From positions 60,191,897 to 60,255,896 of the forward strand of contig OZ010673.1 in assembly GCA_963932185.1 (NCBI GenBank): a DNA stretch of 64,000 nt, given 5' to 3'. This document shows positions 1-13,200 of the stretch, piece after piece. Origin of the DNA: Troglohyphantes excavatus. Taxonomy: Eukaryota > Arthropoda > Arachnida > Araneae > Linyphiidae. The translations under genes were made by a program, and so were the position numbers. Below the pieces are notes generated by a model. It worked only from the letters and a program-made list of their open reading frames with translations. It was not told where the DNA came from and did not search any database. How positions within the stretch are numbered: position 1 is the stretch's first letter; the number at the start of each line of letters is the position of its first letter.

Positions 1-253
1 ATTACGTAAGTCAGTGGTATGGTCTTGGATCCTAGGAGACAGGAGATACATGGAGTGTGTTGAAAAGCTAACAATACCACACAAAGGATGTAATATAATT
101 ATAAGCACTGGAGCAAGGACTAAGCATTGCCTGACACTTTACTCCTCTTTGAGCGAAAGGTAAAGAAAAGGTACAGATGTAGTATAGGACATTTGGTGAG
201 CGAGTTGTTTTTGGCGTGTTTTATTGAGGCGATAAATTTATAGTATGGTAACC
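1..253. other. no gene seen
   Basis: I see no coding exon, RNA gene or clear repeat here. It lies downstream of the minus-strand fibronectin type III exon, so it is probably intron or flank of that gene. Confidence 0.4.
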
Positions 254-432
254 CAAGCGCGGATCCAGGTGGGGGGTAAAGGGGAAATTACCCCCCCTAA
301 CATCTAAGATTATATTTTCAAAAGTCACCTTAGGCAATGAAAAATTTCAAACTAAGGGGGTCAAATTTGATGTTCATGATAACAATGTATACTGTATTAA
401 CCCCCTAACAATAATCTCTGGATCCGCCCTTG
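254..432. mobile_element. hAT-type MITE, 179 bp
   Basis: Terminal inverted repeats begin CAAGCGCGGATCCAG on the left and, read inward from the right, CAAGGGCGGATCCAG. The element is flanked by a perfect 8-bp target duplication, TGGTAACC, at 246-253 and 433-440. An 8-bp duplication and a C-A start are typical of the hAT superfamily. It has no coding capacity. Confidence 0.8.
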
Positions 433-798
433 TGGTAACCCCCCACCTGACATTGTTAGTACTTTTTGATTCTTGTGGCGACTTTCAATCTGGTAACCCT
501 ATGACGTCATCGTGCTGCGTAATCGTTTTTGTGCGTTACCGAAACTATTTTTAAAGGTAATTTCGAATGAAAGTGGAAGAATACTACAAATTAGTTAACA
601 ACAGTTGCCTAAAACTTCTTAATAAATTCTACAATTTAGCGGCGTAAATCGAAAGCACCGTTTTGGCGATTTTTTTCGTCGCCAAAACGGTTCAACATAA
701 AAATGTGCCAAATCTCCTATACTACATTTGTTCCAAAAAAAATTGTGTAAACCTCACATAAAAGGACAGGGTATATTTTTTAAAGCCATAGAACTTAC
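433..798. other. non-coding stretch with one strong hairpin
   Basis: No exon is recognisable on either strand. On the minus strand this is the intron following the fibronectin exon, opening with a GTAAGT donor at 798-793. The only structure is the perfect inverted repeat at 657-691. Confidence 0.4.
657..691. repeat. perfect 13-bp inverted repeat (hairpin)
   Basis: ACCGTTTTGGCGA at 657-669 is followed after a T-rich loop by its exact reverse complement at 679-691. It may be the end of a short palindromic element. No function can be assigned from sequence. Confidence 0.7.
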
Positions 799-1095
799 CG
801 GTTGTAAACTGCAGGGCATTCGACTGAATCTTTTCTTCTGTGCCATTATGGCAAATCATATGCATGTGATATGTCACATTGTTCTCCAGGTGGTTCAGTT
901 TGATGACATTCTCTTCCAGGAGTTGGATCCGAGTAAAAACTTGGACTTGGGTGGCATCGTCAACGGGTCCATAAACCAGCTCACAAGACAGGGAAGACTT
1001 TGCATTATCGTCTTTGAAATGCCAGTCGATTTCCACACTGTTTACGGATACATCATATACAGAAATTTCCAGTGATATAGGATTTATCACTTCAG
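799..1095 (-). CDS. fibronectin type III domain exon (partial gene)
   Basis: One 297-nt exon on the minus strand encodes about 98 residues of a fibronectin type III-like beta sandwich. Near the start is the pattern NPISLEISVYDVSVNSVEIDW (shown only in part here: S-V-E-I-D-W strand B). Later comes a Leu-x-x-x-x-Tyr region (LENNVTYHMHMICHNG) matching strands E-F, ending in QFTTG. The upstream edge is a TTTCCTTTCAG acceptor ending at 1096 and the downstream edge a GTAAGT donor starting at 798. Both junctions are phase 1, the usual symmetric phase of extracellular modules. I found no neighbouring exon in the window, so the protein it belongs to (receptor, adhesion or secreted modular protein) is unknown. 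Confidence 0.6.
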
Positions 1096-1361
1096 CTGAA
1101 AGGAAAATAATCAATTATAATTTATTGCAAAATGTAAATAGACAGATTAAAGTTTGTTTTAGAGAATGGGTTTACGAATTCAAATAACTTAAGATTTGAT
1201 ACACATTTATCTACAATAGGAGAAAATAAAGTATGCAATGGTAATTAGTGACAATTTTTGCTCAAAGTAAATAAAAAAAAATTCTCATGTAAAATCAGAA
1301 ACACACCACATTTTATAAGAATTTTCAATAAATGGTGCAAGTGCATACAATTAACTATATC

Positions 1362-2185
1362 CAGTGTTCACTCTAGGTGTTTTTTGAAGGGCGGTCCGCC
1401 CTGTCCGCTCTTTTTTCATCTTGATAGCGCCCTCATGCCCCTTTTTTCAAAAAGGCCGCCCTCTTTTGAATAAATTCCGCCCGTCTTGCCCTTTTTAGTC
1501 AAGCACAAGCGTCCTTGCTTGCCTAGCTGTCTTTAAAAATGGCATCGATTAAATTTTTATTGTGTGTAAACTGGACTTAAGTTAATTATGATAGTTGAAA
1601 AACAACCTCCTTTTTAACATCGAGTGTTGTGCAATCGCGATGACAGGTTAATTTCGAGCACAAGGCATTCCACTAATCCTATTGATTGCCTGTGCTCAAA
1701 TATGAAATGATTAAGTTTTTTCTGTTTTTTTTTTTTAAATAAGATGGAGCAAGGCTACAAAATTAGGCATTTTTTTACCAAATTTTTTATTTAAGTAGCC
1801 TTTTCGTCAGTTTTGTAAGGGGTATGATTAGGGCAACTTACGTATTTGGTTTTTAAGGAAAAAATTAATTTACAAATGTTAATTTTTTTTATTTTAAGTA
1901 GTATATTTATAATAAGAAATTAATTTTGTATGGGTCTTTCCTTCGAGATAGACCCCAAACTGTCAACAATATCCCAATATGCAGCTCTAGCGCAATGTCA
2001 ACCAACATTGGAACTTTTTTTTTTTTTTGGTCACATGTACGATGTGTCAACGGGTGGTCACGCCCACCCCAAACTTTTTTTTTTTGCAAGTGCCCTTTTA
2101 AAAACATGAAGTGCCTTTTCAGAAACAGGGTGCCCTTTTATCGTCAACCGCGCCCAGCCTCTTTTTATTTCTAGAGTGAACACTG
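1362..2185. mobile_element. hAT-like non-autonomous element, 824 bp
   Basis: Perfect 15-bp terminal inverted repeats CAGTGTTCACTCTAG are flanked by a 6-bp direct repeat TATATC. The subterminal regions are rich in GGGC/GCCC blocks. A second copy in inverted orientation is at 62065-62868 and a related short one at 55843-56193. Short open frames across it (for example 1907-2174) are not conserved coding. Confidence 0.8.
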
Positions 2186-2603
2186 TATATCGGAAACATT
2201 TTCTGCAGGCCAAGTTTGAACCAAGCTAAGAATTAGCTGATATTATTTTATAATGTGAATCGAGTTAATTTATTTTTGAAACTTTCTTGCAATTGAGATG
2301 AATTTACCAACATTGCAGTTTAAATTTACCAATTTTATTAGGACATTTACCTCACTTATTAATCATTCTCAACAGTTACACTAGTATAAAATAAATTGCT
2401 TCATTTGTTGTTCTTCGAAAGAAGCTTTTAAAAGCAAAATTTTCTAAATATGTAGGTTCTTTATCAATTTTTTTTTTTTTTAAATAAAATATAGCTGTGG
2501 GGCTAGATTCAAACATTGAACTTGAATGAGGTATGGATTGATTATTTATTTGTTAGGATAAATCGTAGTCCACTAATTATTCGTTCCTTCACAAGAGGGT
2601 AAA
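2186..2603. other. no gene seen
   Basis: AT-rich spacer between two transposons. No exon, RNA gene or repeat recognised. Confidence 0.4.
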
Positions 2604-3117
2604 TTCCTAGTTTGCAGTGCCACTTGGCGCAATTCTGAAAAGTTGTCGTCAAGGTAAAAATATGTGGGTTTTGTTTGTTGCCACGTCAAAATAGCAAAAT
2701 GGTTGGCTAAATAACGTCACAGTAAATTCCAAGAGTACGGTGCCTCCTTGGCGCGATTATGAAAATTGGCGCCACAGCCTTTGCAAAACAACGTGAAACG
2801 ATGCGAGAAAAAAATTTAAGGTTGCCGTACATCATGATATTGCTAGAAACGTCATAAAATAGGGTTGCCAAACTATAAAATTTATCGCCCACTAATTGTC
2901 GCCAAATCACATTTGGCGGGGGCACCATACATTAGGAATTAACCAACGTCACATTAGAGTTGCACGTGGAGTTTCGGATTCAACAAGGTTGGTTGGTAAA
3001 ATAACGTCGTATTAGCGATGCACAATGGGCCAATGATGATGGCACATACTGTGCACAAATGACACAGACTTGTACCTAAATTTATATTAACTCGGCAATA
3101 TTGGTCTCCGGCCTCTA
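2604..3117. mobile_element. rearranged copy of TTCCTAGTTTGC-ended element
   Basis: The left end starts TTCCTAGTTTGCAGTGCCAC and the sequence runs parallel to the reverse complement of the complete element at 6703-7452. Shared blocks include GTTTGTTGCCA, TTAAATAACRTCAC-like segments and GCAATATTGGTCTCCGGCC. The middle contains extra sequence ending in ACATTAGGAATT, so this copy looks rearranged or contains a nested relative. The right end is missing. Confidence 0.6.
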
Positions 3118-4218
3118 ATTACTAATAGCCTCTGATTGATCGAAAAACCTACTGTTATGCAGTTTTTTTTATACCTTTTACATGCACCTATGCTTTAGAG
3201 CAGCATTTTACAGTTATCTTTCAATACCAATACAGCAAACGCATATATCATGCTCTGGGACATGCCAGTTAAAAGAGTTAATCCCACACATAGGGTAACA
3301 AATAGCTGGATACTTTTAAACCCGCTAAAAAAATTTCTTTAGTATTGTACTGCAGACACAATAAGCTCATATTAGTTTATTGGAGTGGCAAGAACAAGAT
3401 TTACAATATTTTAACAAGTAAACGATGAAAAGCACGAAATATTTATAGACGAGCTTCGTATTTACTCACAATTTTGTACTTAAAGATTGTCCAAGAGCAT
3501 GTTATATTTTTAATAAGATATTGCACGAAAACTATGCACAACCACAAAATAGAATACAAATAAATTACGAATTCATCAAAATGAGCAATTAAAATTTTAT
3601 TTTAAAAACTAGTTTTCATCTAAGTTCACTTACTTAAATCTGGAGATAATGAGTAACACTGGCATAAGAGAAAGGCTACATATAAATTAATGCGAACTAT
3701 ACTCTGTACAATTTTCATTGCAACAGAGGGTTGTGGATTAAAACTTGTAATTTAAATTATCGACATTCAAAATAATCAAATTACGGTCCAGGACCTCACA
3801 AAAGTAAACATTCAAAACAATACCGACAAATTGCTGCTGATGCAGAACATTTGAGATTTGACAACCGAATGAACAAGAAGATCCTGGTTGTCTACTGGCC
3901 TGGCGCTGGTGCGAAAAAAAAAAATAAGGAACTTCAACTTTAAAAAATTTAGATATTAACATATTCAAAGCATATGGCATTTTAAGAATTTTTGAGTTGG
4001 AATGTAATTTTTAAAAATGTATAATTTAAAAACATATATTAAAAACTAAATCACAGGAACACCGGAAATGAAACGAGAATCAAAGTGTTAACTGTAACCA
4101 CGTCAACTTTGTTTTCAAAATCAAATCACAGCCGCTGGGTTTAAATTTTAGTTTTACGTTATTATTTTTAGTTTCCTTTTATTTTTTGTTTTACTATTTT
4201 TTTTATGTAAAATAAATC
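3118..4218. other. 5' flank of the dystrophin-like gene
   Basis: AT-rich, with no recognised repeat. A minus-strand open frame at 3738-3980 starts after a good polypyrimidine-CAG but resembles nothing I know. The promoter of the gene starting at 4219 should lie here or further upstream; I see no convincing TATA box. Confidence 0.35.
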
Positions 4219-7200
4219 ATGGTATCGTGTTTCAAAGGTATAAAATAAAAATGTGCTTGTTCGTCTCAAGTTTGTATTGTTTTTATTGCATTTTCACGCT
4301 GACTGTCCTGATTTATTTTACAGGTGCAACATCTGGATTATGTGAGCAGGATGTTAATAATTCTCAAAATGCGGTCTATACAAGGTAAAAATAAAGTTTA
4401 TGAAAGTTTGTAGAAATCTAATTTTGTATTTTCTATTTATTTTAATTTTAATAAGAAAATTTTTAATCCTATGTTTAGGTTTGATCTACTTATTGACTGT
4501 GAGGCATAACTAATTTCTATCTATATTTAGTGTTTCAGATTTTAACCAGGATCGAATGCCGAAGATATCAAAAATTATTGAATCATTAAGACAATACGAT
4601 GTCTTTAAATATTCTGCTTATCGTACAGCTTTCAAGTTGAGAACTATACAAAAAGCATCAAAATGTAAGATTTTTATGACCTTTTAATAAGACCTATTTA
4701 TTTAAAAAATGATAGAAGATAAATCTAAAAGTTATAAGAATTTTTTTGAAAGCATTCTTCATTTCAATTTGATTAAGTCTTATTTAAATTATTTTTAATT
4801 TAGTTTGTACTCTCTGACCTGGTAAATGTAAAAAAAATATTTAGTACTTAATTAGTATTTAATTATTATCAGTGATTATTTTAACTATTCATATTTTAGC
4901 TTTTATGAAATGTTGTAAATGAATTTTCTTTATAAAATACAAACTATACAATTACTTTAGTTCACAAGCTACTGAATTTGTTGAAAAATATCTACAGTTG
5001 TTTAAATTATATATTCATATAATGCAGTACATGGCTTTATAAATTATATTGATTATGTTATACTAGGATTATAATTTATAAATATACTCTGGTTATCTAG
5101 TCAGTTGGCATAAAAGTATACAGTGTGTCATATAAAATTTTGCTTTTGCACTTAAATTTAAAATATCTGTACAAGTATCAGAATGAGATAAATGTGATCG
5201 AAATTGACCTTGGTGACAGCGTTTGGCATGCTTTGACCTGATTGTGTTCTTTTACTTAAAATCACATGATTGAAGATTTTTGTTTTGCAATGAGACAATT
5301 AATGATTGTTATAGTTCCAAGAATCATGTACTTGACATGAATGGTACAGTTAGATAAATAAAGAACGATATTTAATATATTTTCTTTTCCCACACTTTTA
5401 TCTAGAATATTTAAAAACTTACCATGACTTGTATTCAGAGCTGGATTTAGAGTTAGTGGGCCCCTAGCCTGAATATATGGTGTAGGCCCTCCAACTCCTA
5501 GAGGGGGAAAGGGGGGGAATTGGATTTAAAATTAAAAAAATATATATTCCAGAAATGTAAATTAAATAATTTTTTAAGTGTACAAATTAAATTTTGATAA
5601 ACGGTTTTTTATAAATTTCCAATACCATGTTAAAAAATTTCAATGGTTTCAAGTGCGATGGCATTTTGGAATATAAGAAAATGGTAATAAAATATTGAAG
5701 TCGTCTTTGTACCTATTACTCTGAAATGCTTCTAAGCAAAATTAAAACAACTGATTTCCAAAAGAAGTAAAACAATGCCATTGTCTAGGCTGCAGCCTAG
5801 GGACCAGTACCACACATTATTATGTAGTCTATGCCTAAATCCGGCCTTGTTTGTGTTAGGATCAAAAACAGAGAAAAGAAAGAATACACATTAGTTTGAG
5901 TAAATACCCATTAAGTAAAATATTTTGTTTCTATCATTTGCAGTTTATTGTTGACACCTGTTGTTATTGGTAGATTAAATTCATTTTAACCACCTGGCGG
6001 ATACAAACTTGTATATCTGTTCGAGTATCTCCAGTTTTTCCAGTAGTACACTTAATATAAAAGTTGGTAAAAAATCTCTTTTTTTAAAAATAATTTTCAA
6101 ATTTAAAGCATTAGGAGGACTTTTGAAAACTTTCTTTATTGATATAATTCCAAAAAATATTTTTGTTGAAAAAGAAATGCGTTGAAAATATAAATGAATC
6201 TTTCCTGCAGTGAAAACAACTCTACAGATTACAGTGAACCGAAAATTTGCTTATCACCAGAGTTTAATGAAATTTATCAAATATCACTTTTTCTTATAAA
6301 TTGTAGCTTACATTTTTTATTCATTTTCAGTACATAGGATGGAGCTGTCAGTTATCAATAGCGTTTTGAAGGACTATGAATGTGGTGACAACTCCATAAT
6401 TAAAACTATTACTCTCGATAAGGCCGAGAACCTTATTTGTACTTTGTACACAGAAGCAGGGAAGAAACTTAGTATGTCTGATGAGCCTAATGTGATGGCC
6501 CTTTTGTTTCTGGCATTTCTGCAAAACACCTTTGCTGAGTAAGTTTATATATATTTTTTTAGGATTTTAAGAATATATATTTTTTGTGTATGTGTAGGAA
6601 CATACAATAATTTATGTTTCTTTTCTCTGTTCTACATTTATTGTAACCTTATTGCATTTTTCAAATATGTTTTCAGTGGATTATCATAAAACTTAAAATC
6701 TATTCCTAGTTTGCGGTGCTGCCGCCAAATGCACATTTATCAGCAATTGATGAGCGATAAAGTTTAACTTTCTGCAACCCTAATTGATAATATACAGAGC
6801 ATTTGTTATGACAACTCTAAATTTTATTTTCATATGATTAGATTGCTTTGGTATTATATGCACAGCACTTCACTGTTGTTATTAACTTGTGTTGATTTCG
6901 CTACGAATATTTATGTTAATGGTAGATATTTTTGGGAAGTTGGAATTAGAAGGCAAACGTACTGTCATTGGAAGGTGTATGAATGATGGTGAAGACTTGT
7001 TGCTGCACAAAATGCGGAAAAGGCATGAAGCTTGCTCTGCATAAGGATGTTTCTGACGACTTTTGACATAACCGACTGCTCAGAGGATTACATGTAAGCA
7101 CCCCATAATCGACTGCTCAAAGGGGACACTGGATTGGACCCTTAGTAGTCGGATGCCATTGGCCGGAGACCAATATTGCCTGGTTCAATTAGTCAAAGTA

Positions 7201-10200
7201 CAATTTTGTGACATTAGTGCACAGTAGAGACATTAGTGCACTCTTAAGACTTTCGATTTTGTCGTATTTTTATTGATTAATTGCATAATTGTCAAATCTG
7301 AACTGACATCAATTGCCCTTTGTGCATCTCTAGTGTGATGTTATTTAACCAACAATTTCGCTACATTGACTTGGCAACAAACAAAGAACACATAATTTTG
7401 GCCTTGGCAACAATTTTTAAGAACCGCACCAAGCGGCATCGCAAACTAGGAACTTACGGAAGTTAGTTATATTTAATAATTTCAAAGAGTTCTTTAACTT
7501 AATTAAAAAAAAAAATATGACTTCCTTTATACATTACTAAAAATGTATATTACTTTAGCCGTATGCAATTTGAAAGCCATAACAATACTTGCATACTTCA
7601 TATGAATTTCATTAGGGAATTGTTTTGAGGTCAGCTATAATTATTCGATAATTATATTCCTGTCATAGGTTCCTGTATGATACAAACCTACATTACTTCA
7701 AAATAGTTTAATTAAGATTATAAGAGACAAAAAGCTATGTGTATAATATCCTATGGATCTTAGGTAATTTTTTTAAATTGCCTCATAGAAAAAAAATCTG
7801 ATTTTTATTGAAAGTCACCAAAAATCAAAATTTACAAATTTTTTTTTTATATTAATTTATTTATTGAATCTACTTTATAATCTTTTTAATTTATGTTAAT
7901 TAAAATTTTATTTTGTGACATTACTTTTATTTTCTAGGAATGATAAACCTTTACTGTTAATTCATGTAAAGATTGCACTTGTATTGTTCTCTTCTGCAAA
8001 GCTGACAGAAAAGTTTAAATGTATGACTTATTGCTTTTTTTAATTAAGTATATTAAATTGAATACAAATATTCTGATAATTAAAAAACATTTACAATGCA
8101 ATTAATAAGTTTTCTTTACAGATTTTTTCTATTATTGCGCAAATGGAAACACTATCAATAAAGAGAATCTTAATCAATTATTGATGTGCTTATCTAAGGT
8201 GAGATTGCTGCCCTTAATTAAATTTTATAATGGAATATGTTTGTATTTTTTATTGGAGTACTTTACTTAAGTGAATGCATATGAGTGTGAGAACTTAATA
8301 AAGTTCCTCTATGTTTTCCGCCATTACTAAATTTTTCACTCCTTATATCTTGCTCACTATAAGTATTTATATTAGCTTTTTTATAGCATTGTTTGAAACT
8401 TTAGTTTTTAGCAGAGAATGATTAGGTTGCTCTAATTCATCTTTCATATGCACTTAACAGATTATGTAACTCAAAACCTTTATAAATGTGCGTTCTGCAG
8501 AAAAGTATTTGTTTGATAATTTGCAATGATGACGAATTATAATGGTTAATGTTTAAACTACTATATTTTTCCATATAGGTATTAATTAAAAATAAATGTA
8601 ATAAAGATTACAATACATTTTACAAAGGCATTTATCTATTGCAATATGTGTTTGCCATATTAAATTTTTGGGAATACATCCATGGTTTACTTTATTGCTA
8701 TTTATTTACTTTATTACATTGCTAGGTAATTGTTGCTGTTCTTTAAAATAAAAAAAAATCGACAAATTAAGGTAAGTGCTGAACATGATCTATCAGTGTG
8801 CATTATGTTACTGTGTCAAATACATACTTCTGTATTTTTTTAAATAATGTATTTTTGATACACATTTCTTCATTTTAAAACATACTATAGGTCTACAGAT
8901 AATGGGTATAAATAATATAAATACAAGTTCACATTTATGAAGTATCTATTTATTTAAAAAAAAAGATTTTGATTATTTCATTTTTGTACATTTGATCTTT
9001 TGTTTTACCTCACTAGATTTACCTTGTTGCATCTTCTTCTGAAAAATAACAAGCTTATCTGTAGTCTGATGTGCTCAATTATTTGTGAAGCATATTTTGT
9101 TAAATGGTCTTTACTTAGGCTTAACCCAGTCACGCACAAACGATAATTGCACTGCAATTATCGCTCAGTAATAGTCAACTGAGTGACTAAAATATCACTC
9201 AGCATTTGACTAAGTGCTACCACATTTAAGATTTTTGAAACTACCAAGGTAAAGAAGAAAAGTCGTCAAACTCTTATAATCACTATCCATACAAAATCAC
9301 CAGATTGTCGGTTATTTGCCAAAGTTGTTAGTTCGGTATGGGTGAAAGGATATTTTGTCTGATATTTGCATTTCTGGTAATTGCTGAGTGATGGAACATA
9401 ATTTTAGTTTTTCAATTGCACGCAACTAAATATTTCAGTTGTATGTCCGATACTTGTCAGTGCACTGCTAGCCTTAGATTTAATTACTTTTCAAAAATGT
9501 TATTTTTTTATCAATTTTATGAAATTTTTTTTTATAGTTTTTTCATCACTAAACCCAATCATTTATCTAATTATTTTTCTAGGTGGCTGAAGTTGTCGGT
9601 GAACAAGTAACATTCGGAGCACATCTTGTTCCAGCAGCTGTAAAGCATTTACTGAAATTCGTATGTTCTATTATTTTTTATTAAGATTATATGTAATCAT
9701 GGATGTGGAAAATCTGGGAAAACTAGAATGTTCTAAGTGAATATTAAATAAATTATTCTAATATGCGGTTTAGAATGGATAAGATAACATTTATTATTTA
9801 TTTATTGGCATAATTTTATTTAAAAAAAACATCATTAAAGTTTTTTTATTTCTTAATTGTTCATGCACTGTAACTGTCATATTTTTATTAAAGCTGAAAC
9901 TGATCAATTCTACTCATGAAATGTGTTTTTTTTTTTACATTATAAAATATATTTTTGATACTGTGATGCATTTCAAAAGATTGGTTTGCAAAGCATACCT
10001 AATAAAGTTGTAGTTTTTTTAGTTTGTCAAGTGCTAGTGATCAGGTTATTAAGCCCCTAAGACTAAAAATTGTTTTGCATTCTTAATACATATATGTTTT
10101 TATTAAAGTACAATTTATGTTAAATCAATTCTGAACTTTTGTATTTAAATTTAACTGTATGATACTGATTATTTCATTTTTTAGAGTAAAGGTAATGTTA

Positions 10201-13200
10201 CTTTGAAGAAGTTCCAAAAGTGGCTTCAGCTGGAACCACAAACTTTAGTTTGGATTTCTACTCTTCACAGGATCTCGGCCTCGGAAATATGTATGAATAA
10301 TTTTGAAATAGTGTATTGTGGTTTAAATTAAACAAACTTATAATAGTAAATGTAGTTCATTAAAAAAAATATTTTAAATGATTTATTTCAATTATAGCTC
10401 AACATTACGTTTCTTGTGACTACTGCCATGCAAATACAATTTTTGGCCTTAGGTAAGTGCAAAAGCTAAAAGTTAAATTACTCCACAAAATATTAAAAAA
10501 GTATTTAATGTAAACAATTTACTGTAAATGTAAAAATGTATGGTATTTTTAATAAATTGGATTTTTAAAATTTTGTTTAAATAAATTTTATGTATTATAA
10601 GATATTTGAAATAAAATACGAGCATTAACTCTACGGGTTTAGGAAAATGTCAAAATTGTAAAGCTGTTTTCGCAGCAAATAGTTTGTTATATTTTTAATG
10701 CATATAATTTATATATATTTCAATTTTTTTATTAATTTAATAGATTTGGCTTCCATAAAACACACCTAACTTTGAAATATATTTCAACATTGAATATTTC
10801 TATGAATTTAATCTAAGTTTGGCACTTGTATTGCTAGAAAAACTGGAAATCCATGTATCTTTTTAGAAGTCTAGCTCGGTTAGAGGGTTTGAAAATATTA
10901 TTGTATATCGATTATTTAATCATTTGGTTCTTCTAAAAATGTGTTACTATTTGTTAATGGTTATTAAAATGTGTAAATAGTTTTATAATCTATTTAAAAA
11001 AAAAATCATATTGTTTCTTCTTAAGAAAAGAACTAATTTTAAGGGACACTGATTTTAATAACTGTTTATACCTTTTACCTTTCTCTCTTATGATTAGTGT
11101 TATTAAAACATTTCTGTTTTAGTAGATCAATTAAGCATATAATAAACTAAATTTTCTTTGAAAAAATCTTATGTTATACGTTTTGTTTTTAAATGTTGCT
11201 AGTGAAATTCTTTTTTCTCCTAATGTCATAATTTTTTTCTCCTAATGTTATAATTGATAAACTTTCATGTATATCCATGTATTTTTCTTTTATACTTATG
11301 CAAACTTTTTGCATTTTCCTTTTCACTGGAAATATAAAATACTATGTTTAAAAGCTTTTATGCTCCTTTCTAGATACAGATGTTTGCAATGCATCAACTA
11401 CAACCTTTGCCAGAATTGCTTTCTTTGCGGACATCTTAATAAAAGACACAAAGAAAATCATCAAGTGCAAGAGTTTTGTCATCCTGTAAGTCTATTTTTT
11501 GTTCTTAATGGGATTTTTTTTTAAATAAAAAGTTTCTTATGCCTTTAAATGTATTTATTCGCCCGATTTTAACCGCAGGCATCGGCATGGGAAGAAACGA
11601 AAGCAACCCTCCACACCCTGAAAAACAAATTCTCGTTTGCTCGCTGTCCAACTAAGCCCTACTTAAGTTTTGATGAAGAGAGCGTGTACGAAAGGTGATT
11701 TATTTTTTGTTTGTGATATTAAATTTACAGTTTGGTTAATTTGTACACTCGAACCTGTTTTTGTGCGGTAGATAGGGACTGCATAAAAAAAACACATAAA
11801 AAAATTTGCACAAAATTCACAAGTAGCTTTAAAAATAGTTTTCGCAACACAATTATTTTTTTATGCGGTGGATAGTGACCGCATAAAAAAAGTCTCACAT
11901 AGAAAATAACTCAAAACCTTACGAAATAGCTAGGAATTGCTTTTTTAAACGAAATCAAGACACGAGGCTTGACAACTACTTGTAATCTCGCCAAACCTTT
12001 TGGAATCTGATTTAAAAAATACACATGCGAACATTTTAAAATATTTTATTTACATATGTACTTATTTTACACATACAAAACTTTTCAAAACGCATAACCA
12101 TTATCCTTCGTAGTCTGACAATACGCGAATTTGGTTCAAAATCGCTTTCGTTACTTGAAGATACTACCTCGCACTATCGTTTAGAGTTTACTTTTTTTCA
12201 GTTACCATGTAGTCAGTGATCAGTTTTTGCGACAACTGTTGTATCACTAGACGCTTGTATATGTCTCGGTAGCCAGATAATCAATTATGTTCCAATTTGA
12301 TTGAAATGTTCATATACCGCGCAAAAAAAATCGCACAAAAGAAGACCGCACAAAAGCAGGTTTGAGTGTATATTGTTGACTTTGATGTTTCTTATTAAAA
12401 ATGTGGCTTGGAAGAAACTTTATCGGTTGATAATACATGGGATGAGAACTATTTGTTGCAATTCGTAGCAGCTTACGCTAATAGCAGAAGTCTGTCTAAA
12501 TATGTCTTAAAAGTATAAACTAGATTTTTAGGAATGTTCTATGAACGAGAGATCACGTTTGTGTGTGAGGTGCAACTGTAAAAAATATTTTTTATAGGGC
12601 TCATAAAGTTATTTTTTATTTGATATTATCTACTTTATCTACCGTTCCACCTTTGAAGACAAAGACTTCATTTATTTAATAGGTGGATATTGTCAATTAT
12701 TTTGTGTATAATCGGCTAAACAATTTCTTGAAAAGTTTGATAATTTTTTATCTTAATGTTGAACGACAACTTTGATGTATAATTGACATTTACTTTTAAG
12801 TATACTTAAATTTTTTTTTAACATATATATTTAATTGATTTTTATTAACCTAAATAAATCTTTTATGATCTCTCAATATATCTTATTTTTATTATGTTCT
12901 AGCATGAGAGATGTAACCAAAAATGCATCAAGAAATTCACTGTTGAATCATACTCTGAAAAAGACAACAGCTGCATATATAGTCAAGGTACCATTTTTGA
13001 TCTATTATTCCACAGCTGTTGATATTTAGACTGATTAAACAATGTTGAAATATTATAACAAAATAGTTTATTTTAATGTTTTGCATTACAGGAATTATCC
13101 AGTATAGTGAAGAAATTGGAAGACGATAAAAAGTAAGTTCTTTTTGATTAAATTTTGGGAGATATTTATCAAAGTATCAGGTCAAGAAATAGATTAAATT

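Noticed and set aside
1907..2174. Open frames on both strands within 1362-2185
   Set aside because: They lie inside a non-autonomous transposon and are not conserved in its copy at 62065-62868.
3738..3980. Minus-strand 80-codon frame preceded by a good polypyrimidine tract
   Set aside because: A possible splice acceptor exists, but there is no recognisable domain, no matching donor phase with the fibronectin exon and no second copy for support.
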